Of a DNA stretch of 64,000 bases, positions 26,501-36,599 are shown one piece after another. The notes below the pieces were generated by a model. The model was not told the origin of the DNA. It saw nothing but the letters and a program-made list of their open reading frames with translations, and made no database searches. The position numbers and the translations under genes are program-made. Position 1 is the stretch's first letter, and every line of letters begins with the position of its first letter. Location of the stretch: NCBI RefSeq assembly GCF_965638725.1, contig NC_134949.1:52046151-52110150 (forward strand). The letters are read 5' to 3'. The stretch comes from Aptenodytes patagonicus (taxonomy: Eukaryota > Chordata > Aves > Sphenisciformes > Spheniscidae).

Positions 26501-29500
26501 CTTCCCTGGACACAGGGGATTGGAGAGTTTTGGGGTTTATTATTTAAAGCACCAGGGATAGTCCTGGGTTTGCTGTTTTTTCTCACAACTTAACTGAATA
26601 CAGCAACTGGGTTTTTAATAAAAGACATGTTTTCTTGAGTTTCCACTGGGTTTTGAAAAATAAATACATATGTATTAACAAGGACAAAGCAAGAAGCACC
26701 AGGAATCCTGAGATTTAATGCTTGTACTTTATATTTTCTATGTATTTTTGCTTGCTTTTCCATAATGTAAGGTTGGCCAGTGTAGGTAAATTTCCTTGGT
26801 TTGATTTTATATCCTAATTGAGAATTGTTTAATTTTTTTTTTTTAATATTTTGGACTCCTAGACTTTTTTTTAATGAACAAGGGGCAGCTCTTTCCACTA
26901 GCTATGAGGGCAATGAACTCCTTTTAAAGTCCTTTTATACGAGAGCTAAACAATCCTTCTCTGCACAGCTCCACTAAAACATATTCCTCCAATCCCAAGA
27001 GCTCATTCAGGATGGTAAGCCAATGAATTTGGCTGCTTTAAAAATGAAGGCAGCTGCAAGTTAACGTGTCCCTCATTTTTAGCTACCGTTTCTCTCTGCA
27101 GAGCATGAAATTTTGATCCCAGATGTCTTGAGTACTCCAAAGTCACTAAAGGAGCATAGAAGAGGAAAACCGAGGAAAACCAAGGAAAAGACTGTGCTGT
27201 AAGTGGGAATCAAGGATAATCTTTGTTCACATCATGTAAAGGTGCAGAGAACTACAGAGAGAGATATAAACAGTAACATTATCCAGAAGAGAACCGCTGA
27301 TGTTCAATTTACGTGGTCTGGTGGGCCTGAAACTTCAGAGGAAATCACCTGTGTGCTTGCTTTGGTGCAACTGCATTTGAAATCGACACAAGAGGATATT
27401 GAGAATATCAGAGTTCATCCTGCAGCTTTTGTTAGACATGTTTTTAATGACAGGCCTGTCTATGCCCCTTTAGATAGGGGACCCACCCACAAAAGGAAGA
27501 AAGCTGTATAGAAGGGTAAGTATCCAAACAAATCCTTGCAATTGTTTTAACAAGATGATGTAACACAAACCTGAGAGAATAAATGAAACCCAGTGAAAGA
27601 AATAGAATCAAGAAAATGTAAAACCACGAGCAATACTTTTTAAAGGACTTTTCTTAAAACATGCACCTAACCAAGATCTAGTGAAGACAATTATAGTCTT
27701 AATTTCCATCCTTACTAAAAACAGACCACAGGAAAAGGAGCTGGAAGGGACTTACAGAAGCCACTCAGACACATTTAAATAGAGGGAGGGGCCAAACAAC
27801 ACTGCAAATATTTGGTGGTGGCCAGGCACAAAGATCTCAGTTCTTTGTTGTATGTAAATTATTCCAGATTAGGTCAGTAGCTCCACTTTCTCCATAAAGT
27901 TATGCCAATTATTTTTAATACAGAAAATCTAATGATGATTGAACAATACATAGAACAAATAGCATTTGATCAGCTCTTTTTATGACCTGTATAATGCACT
28001 GCATTTTGAGGCACTAAGAAGTGGCAGGGGTGGAGGGAGGAAGAGGGTGTCTGCGTTTTGTCTGTGTGGAATATCCATCTGCAGCTCATGTCATGCATTC
28101 AAGGCAGCCAGAAGGCTGGCTCCCAATTGCCTGGTGTCTCCTTTGTATGTGTAAATTTTCTAGTAAGCCAAAGTGCATCCTGTCCTCACAGCATGGGTTT
28201 CACAAATGGGAAATTAAATTCTCAAAGAGATTTCTGCCTAGCTTAGCAATTTAGGTAACATGGTGCTTTTGGGCTGCTTGAAAAAATGGTGGCATTTGAC
28301 TCCTAGAGGGGACTTGTAGAGGGGAAAAGTTCCTTCACCTCCAGGTTCCTTCACCTCCAGCTGACCTGCAAACAAGATGGAAGTGGTGATTTTCATCTTC
28401 CCACACATGTAGATGTCAATCTCCTCCAATGCCAAACTCTCCATGGACTATCAGTCTGTCTGAGCAAAAGTTTGGTCACCAGACTTTACTTTTTTGAGTG
28501 AAGAGGGTAGACGAAAAACAACCAACCAAAATAAACCCAACCCATTGTTAGACACCCAACTAACATATGACTTTAACCTGCAGAAACAAAATTGTGTTGC
28601 ACAACATATCACCCTTCTCATGTCCATTATGGTTTTGAACATTGTTAACATCCTTGTATAGCTTCATGCTCTCCACTCTAATTTGCAGCATCAAGCAAGT
28701 GCTCATAGTGCATCTACCTACCTGCTAGGAAGACAGATGCTGCCATGCCCAAAAGGGGTGAAAGTTCCAACTATAGCGTGATCTGGAGAAGGGCTAAATA
28801 TGTTGGTATAGAAACCCCCACATAGGAGATTGCAGCAGCTTTGGCAAACAGCAAGATACTCAGAAGGATAGCTAAAATGAGAGTCAAGGAGTTAACTTGT
28901 TATCACTCTCCAGTTTTATGGCTTCTGTTGCATGCCCCTGCAGAGAACACAGGGACTAACACTTTCTATCAGCTCTATATCCTGGGTATTGGGTCCAGGT
29001 GCATATGCGTTAAGTGAAGCTACTAACCCAGTCATCTCCTTCCTTGAACAAGTGGGTTGGGAGGGATGGAGGATGGGCAGAGCTCTCAGTACAAAATCTA
29101 CCCACCTGGCTAAGCTAATATGGCTGGTACAGGCCAAAAGTGACCTTTGCAGGAGCAACATATGAATCAGAAATATGTTTATGAAGCACAATATCTTTGG
29201 TGGTTTTCCCTGTGCCAGAGCAGACCATTCCTAATTCAGTTTGATTACTGTGACTGATAAAGTGATCTTTGTTCAAGACAAGGTTATACTCTAAATGGAC
29301 TGCAGTCTGACACCATTAACTTGTAACTACATTTTTCATTCTGGAATATTTATTTCTGAGGCATGTCCACCCACCTGACACATACTGGGCTTTGTTGTTA
29401 TAATCTGACTACCTGGCTATAGCTCTGGTACTATATAAATACAGTCTGATAAGAAACGAACATTTTCATGTAGCTGAGTCTTGGAAGCTGTTCAGCTACA

Positions 29501-32500
29501 CATTAAGTCTGAGTCTTCCCCCTGTAGAAGTGCTGTGTAAACAGAAAGGATATTAAATGAAAGATGAGCCATCGTTCAGCCCATAGTGCAGTTTTCTCTG
29601 TGCTCTGCCTGCTTTCTTGGCCACTGGGATCTGAGGTTTGCCATGTGTCAGCCCTGGTGTGACAGTCATGCCAGCCTGAACCTTCCATGTCTTGGAGAAA
29701 GTTTCTTCTCTGTGATCACCATAATGCCGGAGAATAATTGGTTTGTCAAACCCCACTTCTTTCAGCTTGGATGTTTTCTCTTCTCTGTTTGCATGAGGGA
29801 GGAAAAAAATTACACCTCTGGTTAGTTCTTGCTAAGCAGAATCCTCAGGCAAGACTTCCATTAATTTAGAATGAAGTTTGACCTAAGCAGAAAACATACC
29901 TTGATTTGTGACTTTCTCAGTTGAGATAGAAATGATCAAAGTTACTAATTTAGCTAGGAATTCAGGCAGCCTCACAAACATCACTGAACAGCCCCATTGC
30001 TTGTTGAATTTGTTACAGACATTTCAGTGCTTTGTCACCGGACTCAGCCCATGAGTTGCAGTAGAGTGTGGAGGTTCAGACTTCTTACTGATCAGCATGG
30101 CCAGCATGAGTGACAGTGAAAATTTCTGGTTTAAAGTCTCAGCTATTGTACACTTACAATTATCTTAGCAAGTCACTAGGTTTATATCTTCAGCTACAGT
30201 ATGAGTAAGATATGCCCAAATGTTTGCTCTTCTCTAATCTCCTCCTTTCTACTTAATGTAGAAGAACCTGCTGATATCCCAATTCCCTCCCCAAGCAGTA
30301 TCAGCTTGAAGTGGCAGATTTCTGTTTTGTTTCATCAATAAACTCTCATTAGGACCTCTCTACAGCTAATGATATGATTTTGCACTCTTCTAAATTGTTT
30401 TTCACGTGAGAACCCTGAGGAGCTTTGTAAACACTGATGATAAATATTATTAAACACATTACTCTCAGATAGAAAGGGGTCAAGTAAGTTGCCCAAGATC
30501 ACATAAGTCACCTGTGGTTAAGCTGGCACTAGAACGGACTGCACCAACCCTCTACACGTGTACATAGCAGAGATCCTTTGACTGTGAGGGTCAGTCAACT
30601 CTAACCCTGTTGAAAGTCTGTCTACCTGATTTTTTTTCTTCACTTTCACCATCCTGTATTCCATACAGCTATTGTGCTACTCTTCATTCCTATTGCTTAC
30701 TTCATCCTTCTGAGAAAGAACAATGCTCAAATATTCAAAAATTTTGTTATCTAACAGCCAAATTTATATCTATTTCAGTCCCATGACTGCTCTTGAGAAA
30801 GAAGCAGAGAGAGTTTGAGGCTGGCTAAATTAACCCAAACCTAGGAGACAGCTATTTAGTCCTGCCAGCCTTTGGCTGACATCCTTTTCAATTAGATGTT
30901 CTATGTGTACTGTTCTACATGTATATATTAGTGCATGCATCCATACTTTTATCTGTTAGTCTTTAAGCAGTTATAAAAATGTGCAGGTCATCAGGGTAGT
31001 ATTAGGTAAATGAAAACATTAAAGGAAAAAAAATGAGCACAAAAGCTGGTCAATTTTGCAGAAAGCTAATTATGTAAAACATCAGCTGATAGAAATCAAA
31101 GGAATATTTTCATCTTCAAGCCAGTATTTCTTGCTGTTTCAATTTTGCCTTAAAATATTGCTCAGTATAAACTTTTTTCTGACCAGGCTAAGCATAAATA
31201 TTCAAGAACACTAAGCCAGCTCTCATGACACTGATACAGGAATCTGGTGACAGCATCAGGGTATTGCAATATGAGGAGCAGCACTTTACTTCCTACCTGA
31301 TGGGCCAACAGGGTCTGCAAATCCTGCAAACATGCTCAGGTCCTGTGAAAGGGAACACTTTGCTTGAAGGGAGACCCTATGACCCCATTTGTGGCATAAA
31401 TGTTGTCTTCAGATGATTAAATCAGCTGACTGCAGAGATTTTGGGAACAGTAATATGGTAGACCCCAGAATAGTTGCACCACAGACAACCACAGGTATCC
31501 TCAGTGTTTGGATGAGCTCTATGCAGTTCTTAACAATTGCAGGCTGGGGTGTATCAAAACTCAGAATCCAGGAGGATAAATGACAGATACATTTCAGAGT
31601 GTTCTCTAAAACAGGTAATTCTAAGTCATGATATGTCTCATGGGTGGGAAGACAACAGTGCTCATTTAAATAATCAGAAAATACGATGTTTCCAGTATAA
31701 GCCTCAAATATCATTAAGTTTTTTTGTTGCTTTTCTTTTTCTTGGCTTTGCAAACACATTATATAGCTATTGGAGGGTGACATACAGAGGTTGGTCAAAC
31801 AATGCAAACTCCAGTTTTTGCTGCAGCATCAATTATTTTGGACTTTGGGCTACTCAGTTCCCCAAGGAATAAAGCAGTGATAATAACCCATTCCATGATG
31901 AATAATATGCTAGTGTACTATATTGTACAATGTACAATACATTGTAGCATATACACTCTTACACACTGAAAACTGCTTGATTTTATACAGCCACTGGCTG
32001 CTAAACCTATTATTACGAATGATGATTTTTCACCTAAGATACAATGCTGATTTTATTGTCTGAATATGTTTATAATTTTTCCAGTGTACAGGAACTGTCA
32101 GTTAAATAGTAGTATATGTAACAGGTGAAATTCAGAAACTGTGCTGTAGATAAAAAATTATACAGGTTAACTTTAATAACTGTCCTTGTAAGTAATTAAT
32201 GCTTATAATTAGTTATCAGCAAAGATTTTTTTCATGTAAATCTAGCCTGCTTTATAAATTCCAGTACTTCTTCCTCAGAGAATTGATCAGGCAGGGTAAA
32301 TCTCAACTATTTCTGCTATCATCTTCTCCATCCCTTGATACTATTTTAGCACTATAGTTGGTACTCAGAGAATGGCTGATGTATTTGGAAGCTACCATAC
32401 ATTTTAAACACATGGCCAGTTCTCTACGGGGAGCCTCCAGGGCGTTAAGGCTGTCTTGTGCTATGTAAAAATAGAAGGCTTAAGTATAAGCAGCATGAAG

Positions 32501-35500
32501 AAGTCTAAAGGCCTGATTCTGGCCACGATATCTTATGGCAATGTTCTTTCAGGCCCTGTCAAGGCAACAGGCTACAGATCACAGCAAATTATCAAAATGC
32601 AAAATAGTTTTCATGGACCATGGTTTCTTTTGCAAAAGATATTCAAACACTTTTTCAAAACTATTGGAAAGTTTATCTGCAGATTAATCATAATCAGAAA
32701 ATAATTGTCTCACCACTAATCCCTGAAAATGTCTCTGTTGAGATAATTCTTATCTTACATTACAGTAGCTAAAATAAAAGTATATGTTTCTCTTTCATGA
32801 ATAGTGAAATGTTAAGCAGAACTCTAGGAGTTTTCAAAGCAATAACGCTCTCCAGACTAGCGTGTTGGTTTGGTTAAGTGGTCTCCCATAATCTGTATTC
32901 TACATCATGAAAACATTGTCATTTATTCTAAGTTTGCTTATGAAAGTAAAAACACCAGTTTGTTACATTTGTTTTTGAATTTGTTCTGGCCTCTCCAGTG
33001 TCCACACATAAGGCAGCTTCTGGTGAATATCTTCAGAATTTGAGTCAGAAAGTTGGAAAATCCAACCTAGAGAAACAGAATGAGAGACTAAAATTAGATG
33101 CATAAGTAAAGACTGATGTTAATGTCAGTCCTGTTCTATGGCATCTGTCAATAGAAAGTAAGGTTCGTTCATATGAATGCAAAGTGCTGAAGCTTTGGGA
33201 ACTGCCTTCTTAAACAGATTAAACAGATTCTTTGCCTTGAAGAATATAACGGGAGAAAAAGGGAATGTGCATTGTACGCGCCTTCAATCGAAAAACAGCA
33301 AATTACGTCTAGGAAGAAGATAGGCATCCAGAAAAATGAATTATTCAGATAAATTCCAGGTTAGACCTTCATATGAACTACCTTAACTTCCCACATCAGT
33401 CACAGTCACTGTTTGATTTGTGTACAGCCCAGGATCGCTGCTGAGAAAGGATGCAGGTAATGCAGACTCTTTAATTATTCTCAGCAGCAATCTGGAGAAG
33501 TGGTTGGAAAATTAAGCCATGCATCACTTTGAGCAGCAGGGGCACAGAGTTCTTTCAGTGTGCATTTCTGTAAGACATCTGTGGTTGCAGGTGTGCTGTG
33601 GCAGGTGTTTACTTAGTTCACATCTGCAGCATTTGTAGATGATTTCAGAAGGCCTGTGGGAGTGTGGAGGAAGAAGTTCCTTAACTTCTGGAGATTCGCA
33701 GTTACTCTCACTCTATTTTCTACAAAGGTGAGAACACCCAAGATGAATGGTCAGGGTGTGATCTCTATTCAGTCTGAACAACTTCTGTTGCAATGGTTAT
33801 TATCAAGAAATCAGATTACTTGATGTGAAAGTCCAAATGAGGTGATAAAAAAAGGCTACAGACACAGACTGCTAGAGAACGGGCCAAGCAATTGTTAAAA
33901 TTACTGCACTTAAAGGTCAGTTTCCCTAGATTTACTGTTTCACTATGAACAAATTGAAAAGCAAGTTAGTCAGAAACAAGAACTCGGTGGATTAGAATTG
34001 CAGTCACAGAAATGCGTGACCTGCTGCTGGGCATTCCCTTCACCAAATAAAAAATAAACCTGTGACAACAGACCAAGCAAATGGGAGCTCCCAAGAGATA
34101 GGAAAGGGTAGGGACAGTTTAGTGGAAGCTGGATGTCTCAACCCTTTAGACGTTCATCTGTGATTAAGAAAACTCCAACAGTTGCCTGACTATACAGTGC
34201 ACTGGCAGATCCGCTGGTGGAGTGCTAAAGGGAAGCGTGCATGATCTTGACATCACTGAGACAGAAGAATAAAGAGGCTTCTTGTGAGCACAAGAGCTAA
34301 AGGTGGAATCAATACTCTTGCAAACTTAATAGCTCAGAGACACCAAGAGCATGCAACTCTACAGCAAAGCATTTCAGAAGCGCTGTTGCTTTGTTACAAC
34401 CAGAAGAAAATGGATGCCACATTTTCAGAAAACAACAGAAGAGGATATAATTCCCTTCAGTGCCTATATATTTGTTTATAGAGCTATTCCTCCATGCCAG
34501 GGTGCTCGGTGTCTCTGCAGCACTTTTAACCTTCACCAGCCAAGGAGTTTCAGTTCTGCAGTCCTGGTGGCACCTGACCAACTTCATGGCCAGGATTAGA
34601 AAGAAAATGCACAAACGCTTTTTTTTTTCCACATGGCAATGTTATTAAAGAAATCCAAAAAGAGGTGCAGAGTAAGCAGTTCTTCCCTTCAGATCATCAA
34701 ATTTGTCCATGTTTTAGGCAGAACTGGTATAACGGCCTCAAGTTGCGCCAGGGGAGGTTTAGATTGGATGTGAGGAAAAATTTCTTTACTGAAAGAGTGG
34801 TTAAACATTGGAACAGGCTGCCCAGGGAAGTGGTTGAGTCACCATCCCTGGTGGTATTTAAAAGACATGTAGATGAGGCACTTAGGGACATGGTTTAGTG
34901 GGCATGGTGGTGTTAGGTCCATGGTTGGACCCGATGATCTTAGAGGTCTTTTCCAACCTCAATGATTCTATGATTCTATGATAATGCCTTGTGAAGAACT
35001 TTTCCATTAGTGCATTAGTGCTCCCATTCAGAGCAAAAGTTATTAAGTCAAATATATGTGGCCAGTTTCCCATAGGGAAAGGCTTAAAATAATATCCCAA
35101 AGCAGTTATTCACCCTGTATTCTGCTAGCAGAGTAGTGGACCTGCAGTGGCTATGTAGAAAACCTTGTTGGCAGATGACCAGAGATAATCAGAGAAGGAC
35201 TGGGTATTTAAAAACAGATTGTATCCAAAAAGCAGGGGGGGTTATTTCTTGACAATTACTCCCTTCTCATGCTAATCCATACTTTAGTCAATTCAGGCAT
35301 TCAGAACAGCTGTCCAGGTGCTGCATAATTCTAACCACCTCTGCTAAGCATCAGCCATCCAGCTGAGCTACCTGCTACTCTTACCTCTTTCCTCACAAAT
35401 GTTGGATGAGAGCGAGAAGCTGATTGTGATGGGTGACTGACCAGCATCATTTTGCACAACAGGAGCTAGACAGGAAGAAAGCAGAGTTGCAATGCTTGTG

Positions 35501-36575
35501 ATCATACATGCAAGGGTGAGTCAGCTTTCAAAAATATAAAACCAAAGATTTTTTTTTTTTAAGGCAAAGACTGCAGTAGCACCTGGAGAGCTGGAACAGG
35601 CTTGACTCCAACCTATGGTTCTGCACTGAGGATGCCTGACACTTGCTGAATGAAATGCTCTGGATGCCAATGATTTTTACTGGCACAATATGTTATGACT
35701 GCATCACTCACCTTGAAAGAGGAGACTAAATATGCTTTGATAAATGGTTTGAAACATTGCCCAGTTTCACCGGCTTTGTTCTTCTAAGTGTTTGTACCTC
35801 TTGCTTCAGCTGCAAAGCTATTTCATCATGTCCTAAAACAATGCTTTGCAGAGAACTGCAGCATAACAAGCTATAAAGCGGAGCATGTTGGCCTACCCAG
35901 CCAACAGAGAGTGTAGTCTTAACAGAAAGTGCTTTTTTCCCTTTTGTGGCCAAACATTACAACACAGCACATTTACACAGCATGACCTTACCTTTACTTC
36001 CTACAGGCATGTTTGATGCTGTCTCAGGTTTTCTTTTTTCCTTTGTAGTGCAGGCTGGTAGAACAAAGCTTTTCTTGTATCGTTCTTTTCTGATGGCAGT
36101 GATTTCACACTCTGTACATTTGGACCCCAGAGCACCACTCTTAACCTCCTCTGAGGCTTGGCTTCTCCTGGATCTCACACTTTTGTACACTAGTGACTTC
36201 TGGTGCCATTTAGGGTAATCAATCCCCTCAGTGAGTTCTTTCCAGCTACAGGTTAGCACATTCACAAGTCCCTGAGGGAAACCAGTCTTATACCTAGCAA
36301 GGAGCTGCAACTTCTCTCCAAGTTCCTGTAACATGTTGGCAGCCACAGACTTACTCAACATGTTCAGTGGTGAGTCCTCATCTGCCTGTGGGATCAAAGA
36401 TGTTTGGGAGATCTTTGGGTTTGAGTCCTCCGTAGTGGTTTTACACAGGGAATGACAAGACACTTGTCGCAAAACTGGATATTTTTCTTTTCTTGTTGTA
36501 TCATCATTTAAGAAACCATCTTCATGCCTTTCTGTATGCTCACCTGTACAGATGGCACTCCTGCTTTCAATCGGG
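11438..36575 (-). CDS. FAM194-domain protein, C3orf20-like (core of gene)
   Basis: Eleven exons join on the - strand without a stop: 36575-35992, 35465-35385, 33066-32967, 29784-29554, 28871-28722, 25912-25792, 24028-23897, 19173-19020, 16395-16164, 13759-13483, 11554-11438. They total 2179 nt, one base plus 726 codons, and every junction phase matches. The middle reads as a FAM194 domain: [62 protein letters not shown] cysteine-bearing C-terminal module follows ([53 protein letters not shown]). That order and a length near 800-900 residues favour C3orf20 over the shorter ERICH6, by recall only. The molecular function is unknown. Introns carry two antisense LTRs and CR1 copies. The 5' coding start is not established. 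Confidence 0.8.
12984..12998 (+). repeat. (AC)n microsatellite
   Basis: Short AC run in the intron between the exons at 13483 and 11554. Confidence 0.8.
13483..13759 (-). CDS. FAM194-like gene, CRCSNRQIP module exon
   Basis: 277 nt. Acceptor TTTTCTCTTCCTCGTGATAG, donor CAG|GTGGGT. Encodes [39 protein letters not shown] and [11 protein letters not shown]. The paired cysteines and the [10 protein letters not shown] core look strongly conserved and are my main reason for the C3orf20-like call. Confidence 0.87.
16164..16395 (-). CDS. FAM194-like gene, proline-rich exon
   Basis: 232 nt. Acceptor GGTGTATTTCAG, donor CAG|GTAAAT. Begins [20 protein letters not shown] and becomes a low-complexity Ser/Pro/Gln linker ending QQEPYSYPL. 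The young CR1 at 16528 lies only about 130 bases upstream of its acceptor. Confidence 0.82.
16528..17097 (-). mobile_element. CR1 LINE, 5'-truncated, young
   Basis: Antisense CR1 3' end. The + strand shows the typical AGAATGGTTGAGGTTGGAAG and GGACCTCTGGAGA strings. On the - strand the end of the reverse-transcriptase frame is still readable ([40 protein letters not shown]). Inserted in the sense direction of the host gene, close upstream of the exon at 16395. Ends approximate. Confidence 0.92.
17967..18555 (+). mobile_element. Solo LTR, ERV-L type (copy 1)
   Basis: 589-bp LTR starting TGTCCTGG and ending ACAACA (TG...CA ends), flanked by a perfect 5-bp target duplication GCTTG at 17962-17966 and 18556-18560. 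The U3 carries TGACGTCA about 10 bases before TATATAAA. An ATTAAA signal lies near 18413 after an ATT microsatellite. The internal region is gone. It sits antisense in an intron of the FAM194-like gene. The 5-bp duplication and general sequence fit avian ERV-L LTRs. Confidence 0.9.
18351..18377 (+). repeat. ATT microsatellite inside LTR copy 1
   Basis: Run of ATT triplets between the TATA region and the ATTAAA signal of the LTR; absent from the second LTR copy. Confidence 0.85.
19020..19173 (-). CDS. FAM194-like gene, helical exon
   Basis: 154 nt. Acceptor TTATTTTTTAAAG, donor CTAG|GTCAGG. Encodes [20 protein letters not shown] and a helical stretch ending [15 protein letters not shown]. Confidence 0.85.
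20951..20966 (+). repeat. (GA)n microsatellite
   Basis: Short perfect GA run in an intron of the FAM194-like gene. Confidence 0.8.
21445..22037 (+). mobile_element. Solo LTR, ERV-L type (copy 2)
   Basis: 593-bp LTR starting TGTCCCGG and ending ACAACA, flanked by a perfect 5-bp duplication CACAC (21440-21444 and 22038-22042). U3 and the 3' end closely match copy 1, including TGACGTCA upstream of GTATAAA. The middle, from about 21745 to 21905, is unrelated to the matching part of copy 1. No internal viral genes remain. Antisense to the host gene. Confidence 0.9.
23897..24028 (-). CDS. FAM194-like gene, end of FAM194 domain
   Basis: 132 nt, phase 0 at both ends. Acceptor TTTTTTGCTCTTTCAG, donor TTG|GTATGT. 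Encodes [20 protein letters not shown] followed by [15 protein letters not shown]. Confidence 0.85.
24801..24834 (+). repeat. 17-bp tandem duplication
   Basis: ACATTCTATAATCTGTA occurs twice in direct tandem without mismatch. Confidence 0.9.
25792..25912 (-). CDS. FAM194-like gene, FAM194-domain exon
   Basis: 121 nt. Acceptor TTCTGCTTGTTTACAG, donor CAG|GTAATA. Encodes [20 protein letters not shown] and [19 protein letters not shown], the glycine/tryptophan part of the FAM194 domain. Confidence 0.88.
26040..26135 (+). mobile_element. MIR/L2-like fossil
   Basis: CCTGTGAGGCAGGTATAAAT followed by TATTATCCCTGTGATACAGA resembles the conserved core of MIR/L2 elements (CTGTGAGGTAGGTA...ATTATCCCCATTTTACAGA). 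Short and old. Confidence 0.5.
28329..28360 (+). repeat. 16-bp tandem duplication
   Basis: GTTCCTTCACCTCCAG occurs twice in perfect tandem. Confidence 0.9.
28722..28871 (-). CDS. FAM194-like gene, FAM194-domain exon
   Basis: 150 nt. Joined to the previous exon it restores [12 protein letters not shown] and continues [18 protein letters not shown] and [14 protein letters not shown]. The acceptor AG lies 12 bases after a consensus U12 branch site. Donor CAG|GTAGGT. Confidence 0.88.
28872..29553 (-). other. U12-type AT-AG intron
   Basis: 682-base intron on the - strand. The 5' end is ATATCCTTTC (29553-29544), the minor-spliceosome AT donor. The branch site TCCTTGAC (28890-28883) matches the U12 consensus TCCTTRAC exactly, with the branch A 12 bases from the terminal AG (28873-28872). 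Joining its flanks yields ATT TAC TAT CCT (IYYP), the conserved FAM194 motif. No U2-type GT donor exists at the junction. Confidence 0.85.
29554..29784 (-). CDS. FAM194-like gene, exon before the U12 intron
   Basis: 231 nt. Acceptor after TTTTTTTCCTCCCTCATGCAAACAG. Encodes [33 protein letters not shown] and GLNDGSSFI, the start of the FAM194 domain. It ends ATT TA, followed at once by the U12-type donor ATATCCTTTC. With no GT donor there, ordinary reading would hit an in-frame TAA. Confidence 0.85.
30440..30545 (+). mobile_element. MIR-like SINE fossil
   Basis: AAGTAAGTTGCCCAAGATCA, then CATAAGTCACCTGTGGTTAAG and CTGGCACTAGAACGG, matching the MIR core (GTAACTTGCCCAAGGTCACA...GGCAGAGCTGGGATT). 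No target duplication visible. Confidence 0.55.
32967..33066 (-). CDS. FAM194-like gene, 100-nt exon
   Basis: Strong acceptor CTCATTCTGTTTCTCTAG; weaker donor AAAT|GTAACA. Encodes [18 protein letters not shown] and [13 protein letters not shown]. The phase (1 in, 2 out) fits both neighbours. Confidence 0.65.
34731..34982 (+). mobile_element. CR1 LINE 3' end
   Basis: Sense CR1 tail: CTCAAGTTGCGCCAGGGGAG, GGAACAGGCTGCCCAGGGAA, then CAATGATTCTATGATTCTAT, the 8-bp terminal repeat that marks CR1 3' ends. Antisense within an intron of the FAM194-like gene. Confidence 0.93.
35385..35465 (-). CDS. FAM194-like gene, 81-nt exon
   Basis: Acceptor CTTTCTTCCTGTCTAG, donor AGAG|GTAAGA, phase 1 at both ends. 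Encodes [18 protein letters not shown] and a short acidic end. Frame continues exactly from the preceding exon. Confidence 0.7.
35992..36575 (-). CDS. FAM194-like gene, large N-terminal exon
   Basis: 584 nt, about 195 codons. Acceptor TTTTTTTTCTCCTCAG, donor AAAG|GTAAGG. Mostly polar, with a more conserved-looking helical block ([18 protein letters not shown], then [19 protein letters not shown]) and a Lys/Arg-rich end. It needs two bases from an upstream exon that is not firmly identified. Confidence 0.75.
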
Positions 36576-36599
36576 CTGAGGAGAAAAAAAAGCTGTATC

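Noticed and set aside
31409-31807. 132-codon - strand frame (includes [17 protein letters not shown]) between FAM194-gene exons
   Set aside because: It looked protein-like, but the exons at 32967 and 29784 join directly in phase. In the required frame this segment hits a stop, and there is no good donor.
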